Source of the DNA: Bradyrhizobium huanghuaihaiense
Lineage (GTDB): Bacteria > Pseudomonadota > Alphaproteobacteria > Rhizobiales > Xanthobacteraceae
NCBI RefSeq assembly: GCF_007830635.1
Contig: NZ_VLLA01000016.1
Location: 124,001 to 188,000, forward strand
Direction: 5' to 3'
DNA: 64,000 bases
Both the position numbers and the translations under genes were made by a program. Positions within the stretch are counted from its first letter, which is position 1; the number at the start of each line of letters is the position of its first letter. This document shows positions 22,690-32,304 of the stretch, piece after piece. The notes beneath the pieces were generated by a model, which was given only the letters and a program-made list of their open reading frames with translations, did not search any database and was not told the origin of the DNA.

Positions 22690-25600
22690 ATGACAAACTC
22701 GGCACCTGTTTTCACCCCTTCCGTCACGCGTGTGTCGACCAGCGCAACCGGGGCGCAGGCCGATGACCAAAGTTACCAGTCCGTGTTGTCGCCCGACGGC
22801 ACGAAAGTGGCGTTCGAATCCTATGCCGACAATCTGGTGCCCGGCGATACCAACGGCGCACCCGACGTCTTCGTGAAGGACCTGACGACTGGTGCGATCA
22901 CGCTCGTGTCGACCAATGCCAGCGGAGTTCAGGGGGGTGGCTACCAGCCGGTTTTTTCGTCCGATGGTACCAAGCTGGCGTTCTCATCTGCTTCCTACAA
23001 TCTGGTGCCGGGCGATACCAATCAGGCTTACGACGTTTTCGTGAAGGACCTGACCACTGGCGCCATCACGCGCGTGTCGACCAGTGCCAGCGGGGCACAG
23101 GCGGACGGCTTTTGGACCACCAACCCGATATTCTCGCCCGATGGCACCAAGGTTGCGTTCTATTCCGATGCCGACAATCTCGTGCCGGGCGATACCGACA
23201 ATTTGCGCGGCATCTTCGTGAAGGACCTGACCACTGGCGCGATAACGCTCGTGGGCCCCAGCCCGTACAACGATCAACACCACGGCGGCGACGAGAACGG
23301 CTGGACCTACGCCCCCTCGTTCTCGCCCGATGGCACCAAGATCGTGTTCGCGTCGAACACAGGAGGTGGCGACACCAGCGACGTCTACATCAAGGATCTT
23401 TCCACCGGGGCCACCACACTGGTGTCGGTCAGCGCCAGCGGCGTTCATGGGAATGGCGGCAGCTACGATCCGGTGTTCTCGCCCGATGGCACCAAGGTCG
23501 CGTTCTATACCTTCGCCGACAATCTTGTGCCGGGTAGCTCCAACATCCGAATCGGCAACGTCGTCATGAAAGATCTGATCACAGGTGTGGTCACGCTGGT
23601 ATCGGCCAATGCCGACGGAGTCCCGCAGAACAACAACGCCGCAGCCCAGAAACCCGTATTCTTGCCTGATGGCACCAAGATCGCATTTGTTTCTGAGGCC
23701 AACAATCTCGTGTCGGATTTCTACGGCTATTATGGCCCTCAGGTGTATGTGAAGGATCTGATCACCGGAGCCGTCACTCTTATCTCGACCGACGCGAGCG
23801 GGGTGCCGGCAAATGGCTACAACGAGCGTCCCGGCTTCTCGGCTGATGGCACCAAACTGGTATTCGAGTCGTCAGCCAGCACTCTGGTGCCGGGCGATAC
23901 CAACGGTGCTTCCGACATCTTCGTGAAGGAAATTGGTATGCCGTCCGTCATTGCTGCGAAGCTGACGGACAATGGCGCTGCCCATGTTTCGACATCGGGG
24001 CCGGTGTTCTTTACCGACGCTGACAAGACCGACACTCACACGGCCTCGGTGGCATCGCAAAGCGGCAATCTCGGCACACTCACGGCGACCGTCGACGATG
24101 CCGATGGCAAGGTGACATGGAGCTATGATGTCTCTCATGCCAACTTCGCTCCGCTCCGGGATGGGCAGACCCATGCCGACACCTTCACATTGACCCTCGC
24201 CGACGGTCACGGCGGTTCGGCGACGCAGAGCATCACCGTTACGCTGAACGGAATCGATGATGCCCCCGTGATCCACTCGGCCGCGACGGCAAGCTTCGCG
24301 GAGAATGGTACTGGTCTCGCCTACCACATCGCGGCGACCGACGTTGACAACTGGTCCGTGAACTACTCGCTCTCCGGCGCTGATGCGGCTCTGTTCGACC
24401 TGTCGATCACAGGCGATGTGACATTCAAGTCTGCGCCCGACTTCGAAACGCCGAAAGACGCAAACCACGACAACGTCTATGACGTCACCGTCGAGGTCAG
24501 CGACCTGACAATAATCACGACAAAGAACGTCGCGATCACGGTCACTGACGTGCATGACACCAGCCGCCCCGTTCTGACTGTCGCCGGCTCGACCAGCTTC
24601 ACGTCGATTGACTGGGCCGCGATCAATGTCAGCGTGACCGGAAATTTGCACGAGACCGCCAGCGCCGGTGTGATCAGCAACAGCACGATCAACAATCTCG
24701 GTTCACTGAGCGAAACCCAGGCGATGCTCGCGTTCGTGAACGATACGATCGCCGGCGGCTCTCTCGGTGCGATCGTCGCCAATGGCGGCACCATCACCTT
24801 CGACAACGTACATCTGGACGGGACGTCGCTGGATGCGACATCAGGCGGACTCATCGAATCCGTTGCAGGCAGCGCCAACAGCTTCAACAACGTGACGCTC
24901 AAGGCTGGCGCCGTGTTTGACTTCAGTGCCGCAAGCGGTGTGTTTGCCAGCGGCACGCTGAACAACGGCGGCAAGATCGAGTTCTTCAATCTCGCGAAAT
25001 TCATCCTGACCGGCGACGCCACGGTCATCGGCAATGGCGAGATCAAGCTCGATCCGGGCTCCTCGATCCTGAACAGCGGTGCGCATCACACGCTCAACCT
25101 CGAAGGCGGCACGATCGACGGCGCCGGCACCATCGGAAACGGAGATCACAGTCTCACTTTGGATATCGGCGTCTCCGGCACGCTCGAGGCGAACGGGTCG
25201 CAGCCGCTTACGGTGGACACCGGCAATTCCGTCACCAGCAGCGGCCTGATCGAAGCCGTGCACGCCTCGCTCGATTTCGACGACGCCGTTTTCAACAGAT
25301 TTGGAACGATCATCGCCGATCAGGGCGGCACGATCGACTTCGGGAATGGCCTGACCAATGGCGGCATCGTCAATGTGCACGCCGGCAGCGAGGTGGATGT
25401 CTCGGGCAACCTCGTCAACAACGGCACTGTCCTGGATGGTGGCATGCTCAAGGTCGATAATTTGAGCGGGGCTGGAGCCGTCAACGTCAACAACGGGACA
25501 TTGGTGGTCACCGGTAATCTGAGCAGCAATGTCGTTCTGACGGGGACGGATACATTTGTGTTCGGGCCCAATGCCAAGCAAACGTCCGGTGTCATCTCGA

Positions 25601-25782
25601 ACTATACGCCAGGCACGACGCTGGTGCTGGATGGCTTCGACTCCAAGGTGAACGCGGCTTTCGACACTCAGACCAATATTCTGACGCTGACCGATGCCGA
25701 TCATCATGCGATGACGCTCCACCTCGCGCCCGGGTCCTTGATCCCGCAGGTCCACGGCGCGGCATCGGATTTCCTGGTCTAG
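22690..25782 (+). CDS. Large repeat protein: seven-bladed TolB-like propeller, VCBS and cadherin-like domains
   Basis: A 1030-residue protein, probably secreted, with no Sec signal peptide. Residues ~20-415 are seven repeats of about 55 residues, each with FSPDGTKVAF, ADNLVPGDTN and DVFVKDLTTGAITLVS, i.e. a complete seven-bladed propeller. A VCBS-like domain follows (FFTDADKTDTHTASV ... DGHGGSATQSITVT), then a cadherin-like domain (FAENGTGLAYHIAATDVD ... VEVSDLTIITTKNVAITVTD). The last 400 residues are Gly/Asn-rich beta-strand repeats (GGTIDGAGTIGNGDHSL, VDVSGNLVNNGTVL). The domain set is typical of type I-secreted surface proteins. ATG 22690 follows GGAGG; an upstream in-frame ATG is unlikely. 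Confidence 0.8.
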   Translation: MTNSAPVFTPSVTRVSTSATGAQADDQSYQSVLSPDGTKVAFESYADNLVPGDTNGAPDVFVKDLTTGAITLVSTNASGVQGGGYQPVFSSDGTKLAFSSASYNLVPGDTNQAYDVFVKDLTTGAITRVSTSASGAQADGFWTTNPIFSPDGTKVAFYSDADNLVPGDTDNLRGIFVKDLTTGAITLVGPSPYNDQHHGGDENGWTYAPSFSPDGTKIVFASNTGGGDTSDVYIKDLSTGATTLVSVSASGVHGNGGSYDPVFSPDGTKVAFYTFADNLVPGSSNIRIGNVVMKDLITGVVTLVSANADGVPQNNNAAAQKPVFLPDGTKIAFVSEANNLVSDFYGYYGPQVYVKDLITGAVTLISTDASGVPANGYNERPGFSADGTKLVFESSASTLVPGDTNGASDIFVKEIGMPSVIAAKLTDNGAAHVSTSGPVFFTDADKTDTHTASVASQSGNLGTLTATVDDADGKVTWSYDVSHANFAPLRDGQTHADTFTLTLADGHGGSATQSITVTLNGIDDAPVIHSAATASFAENGTGLAYHIAATDVDNWSVNYSLSGADAALFDLSITGDVTFKSAPDFETPKDANHDNVYDVTVEVSDLTIITTKNVAITVTDVHDTSRPVLTVAGSTSFTSIDWAAINVSVTGNLHETASAGVISNSTINNLGSLSETQAMLAFVNDTIAGGSLGAIVANGGTITFDNVHLDGTSLDATSGGLIESVAGSANSFNNVTLKAGAVFDFSAASGVFASGTLNNGGKIEFFNLAKFILTGDATVIGNGEIKLDPGSSILNSGAHHTLNLEGGTIDGAGTIGNGDHSLTLDIGVSGTLEANGSQPLTVDTGNSVTSSGLIEAVHASLDFDDAVFNRFGTIIADQGGTIDFGNGLTNGGIVNVHAGSEVDVSGNLVNNGTVLDGGMLKVDNLSGAGAVNVNNGTLVVTGNLSSNVVLTGTDTFVFGPNAKQTSGVISNYTPGTTLVLDGFDSKVNAAFDTQTNILTLTDADHHAMTLHLAPGSLIPQVHGAASDFLV

Positions 25783-25807
25783 CGAATTTCCACGGAACGC
25801 TCTGCCG

Positions 25808-25830
25808 AGCCCGCCACGTCCAGGCGGGCT
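25808..25830 (+). terminator. Hairpin after the repeat protein
   Basis: Perfect 8-bp arms AGCCCGCC/GGCGGGCT, 7-nt loop, 25 bp past the stop. No T-tract follows. Confidence 0.5.
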
Positions 25831-25963
25831 GCGGCAAGACGCCGGGGAATTTGCCGCCCAAACATTCTAATATATTAGCTCCCGGCTCCCGGCACGCGCG
25901 GCTCGCCCGGCTTAAGCTTCTCTCGCCCTGATGGGTGCGGTCCTCGTGTCGGGCAATGTTTGG

Positions 25964-26554
25964 ATGAAGACCATGGACCAGCAGAAACTCGACCGTGCGA
26001 TCGGTCGTCGCTTGAAGACGTTGAGGACGCAGGCGGGCATGACGTTGAACGAACTTGCGGCGCGCTCCGGTGTCAGCCGGGCCATGATCGGGCGGGTGGA
26101 GCGGGCGCAGAGCAGTGCGACGGCGGCGCTGCTCAACAAGCTCTGCGCGGCGCTCGACGTCACGCTCAGCGACGTCGTCGCGCTCGCCGAGAAGCCGCCG
26201 GAACGCCTGGTGCGGCTGGCGGACCAGCCGCACTGGCGCGATCCCGACAGCGGCTACCGCCGGCGTCACGCCTCGCCGCCGGATGCGGCCAGCGGCATCG
26301 AGATCATCGTCGTCGACCTGCCCGCCGGCGCGCGCGTCTCCTACAGCCCCTGGGGCCGTAACGCCTTCACCCAGCAGCTCCTGATGCTGGAGGGCGCGGT
26401 CTGCGTGCATATCGACGCCAAGACGGTGCGCCTGCGCGACGGCGACTGTCTCGACTTCGACGTGATGCGCGCGGTGACCTTCGAGAACGAAACCAGGCAG
26501 GACGCGCGCTACGTCATCATCACGCGGCGCGGCACCTCTTACGGGAAGATGTGA
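25964..26554 (+). CDS. XRE-family regulator with C-terminal cupin
   Basis: About 196 residues. The N-terminal Cro/C1 helix-turn-helix is at ~10-65 (IGRRLKTLRTQAGMTLNELAARSGVSRAMIGRVERAQSS), the cupin at ~105-190 (VVDLPAGARVSYSPWG, MLEGAVCVHIDAKTVRLRDGDCLDFD). Such regulators sense small ligands and control the neighbouring metabolic gene. It overlaps the following acetyltransferase by TGATG, so that enzyme is the probable target. The start may be ATG 25964 or 25973; neither has a strong binding site. Confidence 0.85.
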   Translation: MKTMDQQKLDRAIGRRLKTLRTQAGMTLNELAARSGVSRAMIGRVERAQSSATAALLNKLCAALDVTLSDVVALAEKPPERLVRLADQPHWRDPDSGYRRRHASPPDAASGIEIIVVDLPAGARVSYSPWGRNAFTQQLLMLEGAVCVHIDAKTVRLRDGDCLDFDVMRAVTFENETRQDARYVIITRRGTSYGKM

Positions 26555-27066
26555 TGCCGCTGATCGTGCGGGACGCCACGCTCGAGGATGCCGCCGACAT
26601 CTTGGCCATCTACAATTACGCCGCGGTCAACACCACGGCGGTCTGGACCGACGGCCCGGCCGACCTCGCCTCGCGGCGCGCCTGGATGGGCGCGCGGCAA
26701 CAGGCCGGCTATCCCGTGCTGGTCGCGATGAAGGGCAGGGACGTCGTCGGCTTCGCCTCGTTCGGCGATTTCCGCCCCTTTCCCGGCTATCGCCACACGG
26801 TGGAGAATTCGGTCTATGTCGGCGAGCGGCATCACCGGCTCGGCGTCGGCCGCTGCCTGATGACGACGCTGATCGAGCGCGCCACCGCGCTCGACAAGCA
26901 CGCCATGATCGCCGGCATCGAGGCCGCCAACGCCGCCTCGATCGCCTTGCATGCCTCGCTCGGCTTCGCCGAGGTCGGCCGCATGCCGGAGGTCGGCTGC
27001 AAGTTTGGCCGCTGGCTCGACCTCGTCTTCATGCAGAAGCAGCTTGCAGGCGGAGTGCGGCCGTGA
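26554..27066 (+). CDS. GNAT acetyltransferase, phosphinothricin acetyltransferase-like
   Basis: A 170-residue GNAT enzyme with the pattern of the Pat/Bar/YncA group: IYNYAAVNTTAVWTDGPADLASRRAWM, GFASFGDFRPFPGYRHTVENSVYV, RLGVGRCLMTTLIE (acetyl-CoA loop) and ALHASLGFAEVGRMPEVGCKFGRWLDLVFMQ. These acetylate L-amino acid analogues such as phosphinothricin or methionine sulfone. The ATG at 26554 overlaps the regulator stop, and its own stop overlaps the next gene, giving a coupled three-gene operon. Confidence 0.85.
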   Translation: MPLIVRDATLEDAADILAIYNYAAVNTTAVWTDGPADLASRRAWMGARQQAGYPVLVAMKGRDVVGFASFGDFRPFPGYRHTVENSVYVGERHHRLGVGRCLMTTLIERATALDKHAMIAGIEAANAASIALHASLGFAEVGRMPEVGCKFGRWLDLVFMQKQLAGGVRP

Positions 27067-27533
27067 CGATGCAAATCCGCGCCGGCGACACCTTCGATCC
27101 CCGCGTCATCGCGCTGCTCGATCATCACGTCACGGCGGCTCGGGCGCAGACCGCGCCGGGCAGCGCGCATGCGCTCGATCTCGCAGGCCTTCGCGCCAGC
27201 GACGTCGCGTTCTGGACCGGCTGGGACGGCGAGACGCTGGTCGCCACCGGCGCGCTGAAGGCGCTCTCGGCCGGCCACGGCGAGGTGAAGTCGATGCACA
27301 CGCTGCAGACCGCGCGGCGGCGCGGCTATGGCGGCCGGATGCTCCGTCACATCATCACCAAGGCCCGCGCGCGCGGCCTGCGGCGGCTCAGCCTCGAGAC
27401 CGGCTCATGGGATTATTTCAAGCCGGCGCATGCGCTCTACCAGGCGCACGGTTTTGTGCTCTGCGGCCCGTTCGAGGGTTATGCCGAAGATCCCAACAGC
27501 CTGTTCCTGACGCTGGATTTGACTGGCGGGTAG
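27063..27533 (+). CDS. GNAT acetyltransferase
   Basis: A 156-residue GNAT protein: FWTGWDGETLVATGALKAL, GEVKSMHTLQTARRRGYGGRMLRHII (acetyl-CoA binding loop RRRGYGG) and SWDYFKPAHALYQAHGFVLCGPF. It resembles putative acetyltransferases of the ElaA/YpeA type; substrate unknown. GTG 27063 overlaps the upstream stop by GTGA and has GGAG seven bases before it; ATG 27069 is the alternative. Confidence 0.8.
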   Translation: MTMQIRAGDTFDPRVIALLDHHVTAARAQTAPGSAHALDLAGLRASDVAFWTGWDGETLVATGALKALSAGHGEVKSMHTLQTARRRGYGGRMLRHIITKARARGLRRLSLETGSWDYFKPAHALYQAHGFVLCGPFEGYAEDPNSLFLTLDLTGG

Positions 27534-27632
27534 TTCCGGTCCGGCGCAACCCGGGGCCGAAAATGCCGACCTGCCCCTCTTGCCCCTCAAAATGAGTTGC
27601 GTACCTCAAAACACCTCTGCTAGCCTTCAGCC

Positions 27633-28673
27633 ATGGCCGAGACGCTCACCACCGCCGCGCTCACGCTGAAGGACATCGCCCGCGAGGCCGGCGTCAGCCT
27701 CGCGACGGTCGATCGCGTGCTGCACAACCGGCCGGGCGTGCGGGCGGACACGGTCCGGCGCGTCCGGGAAGCGATCGAACGCAATTCCTTTCAGCCGCAT
27801 GTGGCGGCCGCGGAACTCGCCCGCGGCCGCGCCCGCCGCTTTGCTTTCGTGATGCCATCGGGGCCGAACCCGTTCATGCAGCAGATCGAGGCCTATCTCG
27901 GCGAGATGTCAGGCTGGCTCTCGGCCCGTCGCCTCGGCGTCGAGATGATTGCCACCGACGTGTTCGACGCCTCCGTGCTGGCCGCCTCGCTGGAGGCGCT
28001 GTCCGGCGATTACGACGGCGTCGCCGTGGTGGCGCTGGATCATCCCACCGTCCGTGCCGCCATCAACGACCTCGTCGACGCCGGCACCAAGATCGTGACG
28101 CTGGTCTCGGACGTGCCGTCCTCGCGCCGCCACCATTATGTCGGCATCGACAACATCGCCGCGGGCCGCACCGCCGGCGCGCTGGTCGGGCGGCTGGTCG
28201 GCGGGCGCTCGGGCAAGGTCGCGATCGTCGCGGGATCGCAGGGCCTGCGCGACCACGCCGAGCGCATCTTCGGCTTCAACCAGGTGATGGCGAGTGAATT
28301 CCCTGGTCTCAGCGTGCTGCCGGTGCTGGAAGGGCGCGACGAGGACGCGCGCTCGGAGCAGCTGCTGGCACGGCTGCTGGGCAGGCATGCTGACATTGTC
28401 GGCCTTTATAACGTCGGCGCCGGCACGCAGGGCGTCGCCAAAGCGTTGAGCGAGGCCGGCCGCGACAAGGTCGTGTTTGTCGGGCACGACGTCACCGCGC
28501 TGACGCGCCGGCTGCTGCTCCAGGGCGTAATGGATGCCGCGATCTCGCAGAATCCGGGACATGAGGCGCGTGCCGCCGTGCGCGTGCTGCTCGCGCTCGC
28601 CCGCGGCGAGCCGATCCTGCGCGAACAGGAGAAGATCAGGATCGACATCGTGATGCGGGACAATCTGCCCTAG
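27633..28673 (+). CDS. LacI-family repressor of the sugar operon
   Basis: A 346-residue LacI/GalR regulator. The helix-turn-helix is at about 12-32 (LKDIAREAGVSLATVDRVLHNRPGV) with the usual hinge. The periplasmic-binding-like effector domain follows (RFAFVMPSGPNPFMQQIEAYL, VAVVALDHPTVRAAINDLVDAG, GRTAGALVGRLVGG). It sits 82 bp upstream of xylulokinase in the same direction and very probably represses this operon in the absence of its sugar. An operator could not be identified by eye. Confidence 0.9.
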   Translation: MAETLTTAALTLKDIAREAGVSLATVDRVLHNRPGVRADTVRRVREAIERNSFQPHVAAAELARGRARRFAFVMPSGPNPFMQQIEAYLGEMSGWLSARRLGVEMIATDVFDASVLAASLEALSGDYDGVAVVALDHPTVRAAINDLVDAGTKIVTLVSDVPSSRRHHYVGIDNIAAGRTAGALVGRLVGGRSGKVAIVAGSQGLRDHAERIFGFNQVMASEFPGLSVLPVLEGRDEDARSEQLLARLLGRHADIVGLYNVGAGTQGVAKALSEAGRDKVVFVGHDVTALTRRLLLQGVMDAAISQNPGHEARAAVRVLLALARGEPILREQEKIRIDIVMRDNLP

Positions 28674-28755
28674 CGGCAGGTGGATTTGGAAACGGCCCGT
28701 TGCGGGGAAGGCGGCATCAAGCTCGCACACCGCGACAGACAAAAGGGAGGGTGGT

Positions 28756-30210
28756 GTGTATCTCGGACTGGACATCGGCACGTCCGGTGTGAAGGCGGTT
28801 CTCGTGAACGAAGCCGGCGCGGTGGTCGCGACGGCGGCGCGCGAGCTTGCGCTGTCGCATCCGGCGCCGCTGTGGTCCGAGCAGGATCCCGACGCCTGGG
28901 TCGACGGCGCGATCGGCGCGGTCGACGACCTCGCCGGCCGCCATCCGCGCGAGATCGCGCGGGTCGCCGGCATCGGCCTCTCAGGCCAGATGCATGGCGC
29001 GACGCTGCTCGGCGAGGACGGACGGCCGCTGCGTCCCGCGATCCTCTGGAACGACGGCCGTTCGCAGGCCGAATGCGCCATGCTGGAGCGGCGCTGCCCG
29101 TCGCTGCACGCCATCGCCGGCAATCTGGCGATGCCCGGCTTCACCGCGCCAAAGCTGTTTTGGGTCGCGCGCCATGAGCCGGAAATATTCAAGCGCGTCT
29201 CCAAGGTGCTGCTGCCGAAGGCCTATGTCCGCTACCGCCTGACCGGCGAGATGGTCGAGGACATGTCGGATGCATCAGGCACGCTGTGGCTCGATGTCGG
29301 TGAGCGCCGCTGGTCGGCCTTGCTGCTGCATGCGACCGGTCTCGATCTGCATCACATGCCGCGCCTCGTCGAGGGCAGCGCGGTCAGCGCCGTGCTTGCG
29401 CCGGAATACGCGCAGCGCTGGGGCATGGCGAAAGACGTCGTGGTCGCCGGCGGTGCCGGCGACAATGCGGCGAGCGCGATCGGGCTCGGCGCCATGGCGC
29501 CGGGCGATGCGTTCCTGTCGCTCGGCACCTCCGGCGTCGTGTTCCGCGTCACCGATCGCTTCGCGCCGGCGCCGGCTTCAGCGGTGCATGCCTTCTGCCA
29601 CGCGCTGCCCGGCCTCTGGCACCAGATGGGCGTGATGCTGTCGGCCGCGGCCTCGCTCGCCTGGCTGTCCGACGTGATGGAGACGCCGGCAGCCGCGCTT
29701 CTCGCGCCGCTCGGGGAGCGCGTCGACGGGCCGAGCCCCATCAAATTCCTGCCTTATCTCGATGGCGAACGCACGCCGCACAACGATGCCGTCGCCAGCG
29801 GCGCCTTCGTCGGCCTGCGCGGCGCGACCGGACGTTCCCAGATCGTCCAGGCCGTGCTCGAAGGCGTCGCCTTCGCCGCGCGCGACAATCTCGCGGCGCT
29901 CAGCGCTGCGAGCGGGCCGATCAGCGAAGTCGATCTCGTCGGCGGCGGCTCGCGCTCGCCATTGTGGGCCCAGATCTGCGCCGACGTACTCGGCATTCCC
30001 GTCCACCGCGTCGAGGAGGGCGAGGTCGGGGCTGCGCTCGGCGCCGCACGGCTCGGCCGGCTCGCCGCGACCGGCGAAGATCCGGCCAAGATCTGCACCC
30101 GTCCACGCCGGCTCGCGAGCTTCGCGCCCCGGGCATCCGTGACCGCCGCCTATGACGAGGCCTATCGCCGCTGGCGTGCGCTTTATCCCGCATTGAAGGA
30201 GATGTCTTAA
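28756..30210 (+). CDS. xylB: Xylulokinase
   Basis: FGGY-family kinase, 484 residues, phosphorylating D-xylulose to xylulose 5-phosphate. The phosphate-1 motif MYLGLDIGTSGVKAVLV is at the N-terminus, GIGLSGQMHGATLL near 75, LWNDGRS near 97, VAGGAGDNAASAIGLG near 230, and the FGGY C-terminal signature DLVGGGSRSPLWAQICADVL near 393. GTG 28756 follows GGGAGGG. The next gene, xylose isomerase, starts directly after the stop codon. Confidence 0.92.
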   Translation: MYLGLDIGTSGVKAVLVNEAGAVVATAARELALSHPAPLWSEQDPDAWVDGAIGAVDDLAGRHPREIARVAGIGLSGQMHGATLLGEDGRPLRPAILWNDGRSQAECAMLERRCPSLHAIAGNLAMPGFTAPKLFWVARHEPEIFKRVSKVLLPKAYVRYRLTGEMVEDMSDASGTLWLDVGERRWSALLLHATGLDLHHMPRLVEGSAVSAVLAPEYAQRWGMAKDVVVAGGAGDNAASAIGLGAMAPGDAFLSLGTSGVVFRVTDRFAPAPASAVHAFCHALPGLWHQMGVMLSAAASLAWLSDVMETPAAALLAPLGERVDGPSPIKFLPYLDGERTPHNDAVASGAFVGLRGATGRSQIVQAVLEGVAFAARDNLAALSAASGPISEVDLVGGGSRSPLWAQICADVLGIPVHRVEEGEVGAALGAARLGRLAATGEDPAKICTRPRRLASFAPRASVTAAYDEAYRRWRALYPALKEMS

Positions 30211-31533
30211 GTGAACGCGCCAGCCAAATTCTTCGATGCAACGACGCCCGTCGCCTTTGCCGGCAAGGATGCGGCGAACACGCATGCCTTCCGCTGGTAC
30301 GACAAGGACCGTCTCGTCCACGGCCGCCGGCTCGAGGATCACTTGCGCTTTGCGGTCTGCTATTGGCATTCGCTGTGCTGGCCGGGCGGCGATCCCTTCG
30401 GCGGCGAGACCTTTTTGCGGCCCTGGCATCACGGCACCGACGCGATGGCGATGGCGCGCGCCAAGGCCGACGTCGCCTTCGAGCTGTTCCGCCTGCTGGA
30501 CGTGCCCTTCTTCACCTTCCACGACGTCGACGCGGCGCCGGAAGGGGATTCGCTCAGCGAATCCGTCGCCAATCTCAACGCGATTGCCGATCTGTTCGAA
30601 CAGAAGATGGCCTCCGCAAAGGTCCGCTTGCTCTGGGGCACTGCCAATTTGTTCACGCATCGCCGCTACATGGCGGGCGCCGCGACCAACCCGGACCCCG
30701 ACATCTTCACCTATGCCGCCGGCCAGGTCCGCGCCGCGCTCGAGGTGACGCACCGGCTCGGCGGCCAGAACTATGTGCTGTGGGGCGGGCGCGAGGGCTA
30801 CGAGACGCTGCTCAACACCGATCTCAAGCGCGAGCTGGACCAGCTCGGCCGCTTCGTCTCGCTCGTGGTCGAGCACAAGCACAGAATAGGTTTCAAGGGC
30901 CCGATCCTGATCGAGCCGAAGCCGAAGGAGCCGACCAAGCATCAATACGACTTCGATGTCGCCACCTGCTACGGCTTCCTCGAACGCTACGACCTGCTCA
31001 AGGACGTCAAGCTCAACATCGAGCAGAACCACGCCATCCTCGCCGGCCACTCCTTCCATCACGAGGTCGCGCTGGCCGAGGCGCTCGGCGTGTTCGGCTC
31101 GCTCGACATCAACCGCGGCGACGATCTGCTCGGCTGGGACACCGACCAGTTCGCGATGAACGTCCCCGAATTGGCGCTGGTGTTCCACGAGATCCTGAAC
31201 CGCGGCGGCTTCACCTCGGGCGGACTCAATTTCGACGCCAAGATCCGCCGCCAGTCGATCGACCCCGATGATCTCATCCATGCCCATGTCGGCTCGATGG
31301 ATGCCTGCGCGCGCGCCTTCCTCGCCGCCGCCGACATGCTCGATGCCGGCGCTCTCACGGCGCCGCTGGCCACGCGCTACGAAGGTTGGGCCGGACCTGA
31401 GGGCCGCGCCATTCTCGGCGGCCAGCGCTCGCTCGCCGATCTCGCCGACCGCGCGATGAGTCCCGGCTTCGATCCGCAGCCGCGCTCGGGCCGGCAGGAA
31501 TATCTGGAATCCCTGGTCAACCGCTACGTCTGA
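30211..31533 (+). CDS. xylA: Xylose isomerase
   Basis: Converts D-xylose to D-xylulose with divalent metal. Length 440 fits the class II enzyme. Characteristic segments are WHSLCWPGGDPFGG, FFTFHDVDAAPEG (catalytic His near 103), LWGTANLFTHRRY, YVLWGGREGYETLLNTD, LIEPKPKEPTKHQYDFD (metal Glu near 234), and GSLDINRGDDLLGWDTDQF (metal Asp residues near 300-312). GTG start 0 bp after the xylB stop. Confidence 0.95.
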   Translation: MNAPAKFFDATTPVAFAGKDAANTHAFRWYDKDRLVHGRRLEDHLRFAVCYWHSLCWPGGDPFGGETFLRPWHHGTDAMAMARAKADVAFELFRLLDVPFFTFHDVDAAPEGDSLSESVANLNAIADLFEQKMASAKVRLLWGTANLFTHRRYMAGAATNPDPDIFTYAAGQVRAALEVTHRLGGQNYVLWGGREGYETLLNTDLKRELDQLGRFVSLVVEHKHRIGFKGPILIEPKPKEPTKHQYDFDVATCYGFLERYDLLKDVKLNIEQNHAILAGHSFHHEVALAEALGVFGSLDINRGDDLLGWDTDQFAMNVPELALVFHEILNRGGFTSGGLNFDAKIRRQSIDPDDLIHAHVGSMDACARAFLAAADMLDAGALTAPLATRYEGWAGPEGRAILGGQRSLADLADRAMSPGFDPQPRSGRQEYLESLVNRYV

Positions 31534-31545
31534 GGAACGCCGCTG

Positions 31546-32304
31546 ATGGCAAGCGCTGAAGCAACGCCGGTCCTCGAGCTCACCGGCATCGGCAAGGAGT
31601 TCGGCGCGATCCGCGCGCTGCACGACGTCGACATGAAGGTCCTCCCGGGCGAGGTGGTCGGCCTGATGGGCGACAACGGCGCGGGCAAGTCGACGCTGGT
31701 CAAGATCATCGCCGGCAATTTCCGCCCCTCGCACGGCGAGATGCGCTTTGCCGGCAGCGCGGTCCATTTCAACCGGCCCGTCGACGCCCGTGCCGTCGGC
31801 ATCGAGGTCGTCTACCAGGACCTCGCGCTATCGGACAATCTGACCGCCGCGGCCAACGTCTTTCTCGGCCGCGAGCTGAAGCGCAAATTCGGCCCCATCG
31901 CGCTGCTCGATCACAAGGCGATGGCGGCACGCGCGCTGGAGTTGTTCGGCGAGCTGCGCTCGGAAACGCGCCCCGACGATCTCGTCAAGCAGATGTCCGG
32001 CGGCCAGCGCCAGGCCGTCGCGATCGCGCGGACGCGCCTGTCCAATGCGCGGCTGGTGATGATGGACGAGCCGACCGCGGCGATCTCGGTCCGCCAGGTC
32101 GAACAGGTGCTCGGCCTGATCCACCGGCTCAAGGAGCAGGGCGTCGCCGTGATGCTGATCTCGCACCGCATGCCCGACGTGTTCGCGGTGTGCGACCGCG
32201 TCATCGTCATGCGCCGCGGCGAGAAGCGGGCCGACAAGCCGATCCACGAGACCTCGCCGGAGGAAGTCACCGCTCTCATCACCGGCGCGAAGGAGGCGGC
32301 GTGA
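31546..32304 (+). CDS. Sugar ABC transporter ATPase, single-domain (FrcA type)
   Basis: A 252-residue ATPase of the carbohydrate-uptake-2 class. Walker A GDNGAGKST at 42-50, Q-loop VVYQDLALS, signature MSGGQRQA near 150, Walker B VMMDEPTAA near 170, switch His in ISHRM. Unlike XylG, RbsA or AraG (about 500 residues, two domains) it has one domain and must dimerise, as FrcA does. It overlaps the permease by TGATG. Confidence 0.88.
   Translation: MASAEATPVLELTGIGKEFGAIRALHDVDMKVLPGEVVGLMGDNGAGKSTLVKIIAGNFRPSHGEMRFAGSAVHFNRPVDARAVGIEVVYQDLALSDNLTAAANVFLGRELKRKFGPIALLDHKAMAARALELFGELRSETRPDDLVKQMSGGQRQAVAIARTRLSNARLVMMDEPTAAISVRQVEQVLGLIHRLKEQGVAVMLISHRMPDVFAVCDRVIVMRRGEKRADKPIHETSPEEVTALITGAKEAA

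Noticed and set aside
22762..23930. Tandem DNA repeats as CRISPR or satellite
   Set aside because: The ~165-bp periodicity is in frame and encodes propeller blades; DNA identity between units is only moderate.
29578..31767. Minus-strand frame of 729 codons opposite xylB-xylA
   Set aside because: Antisense shadow of two strongly conserved genes; no family motif.
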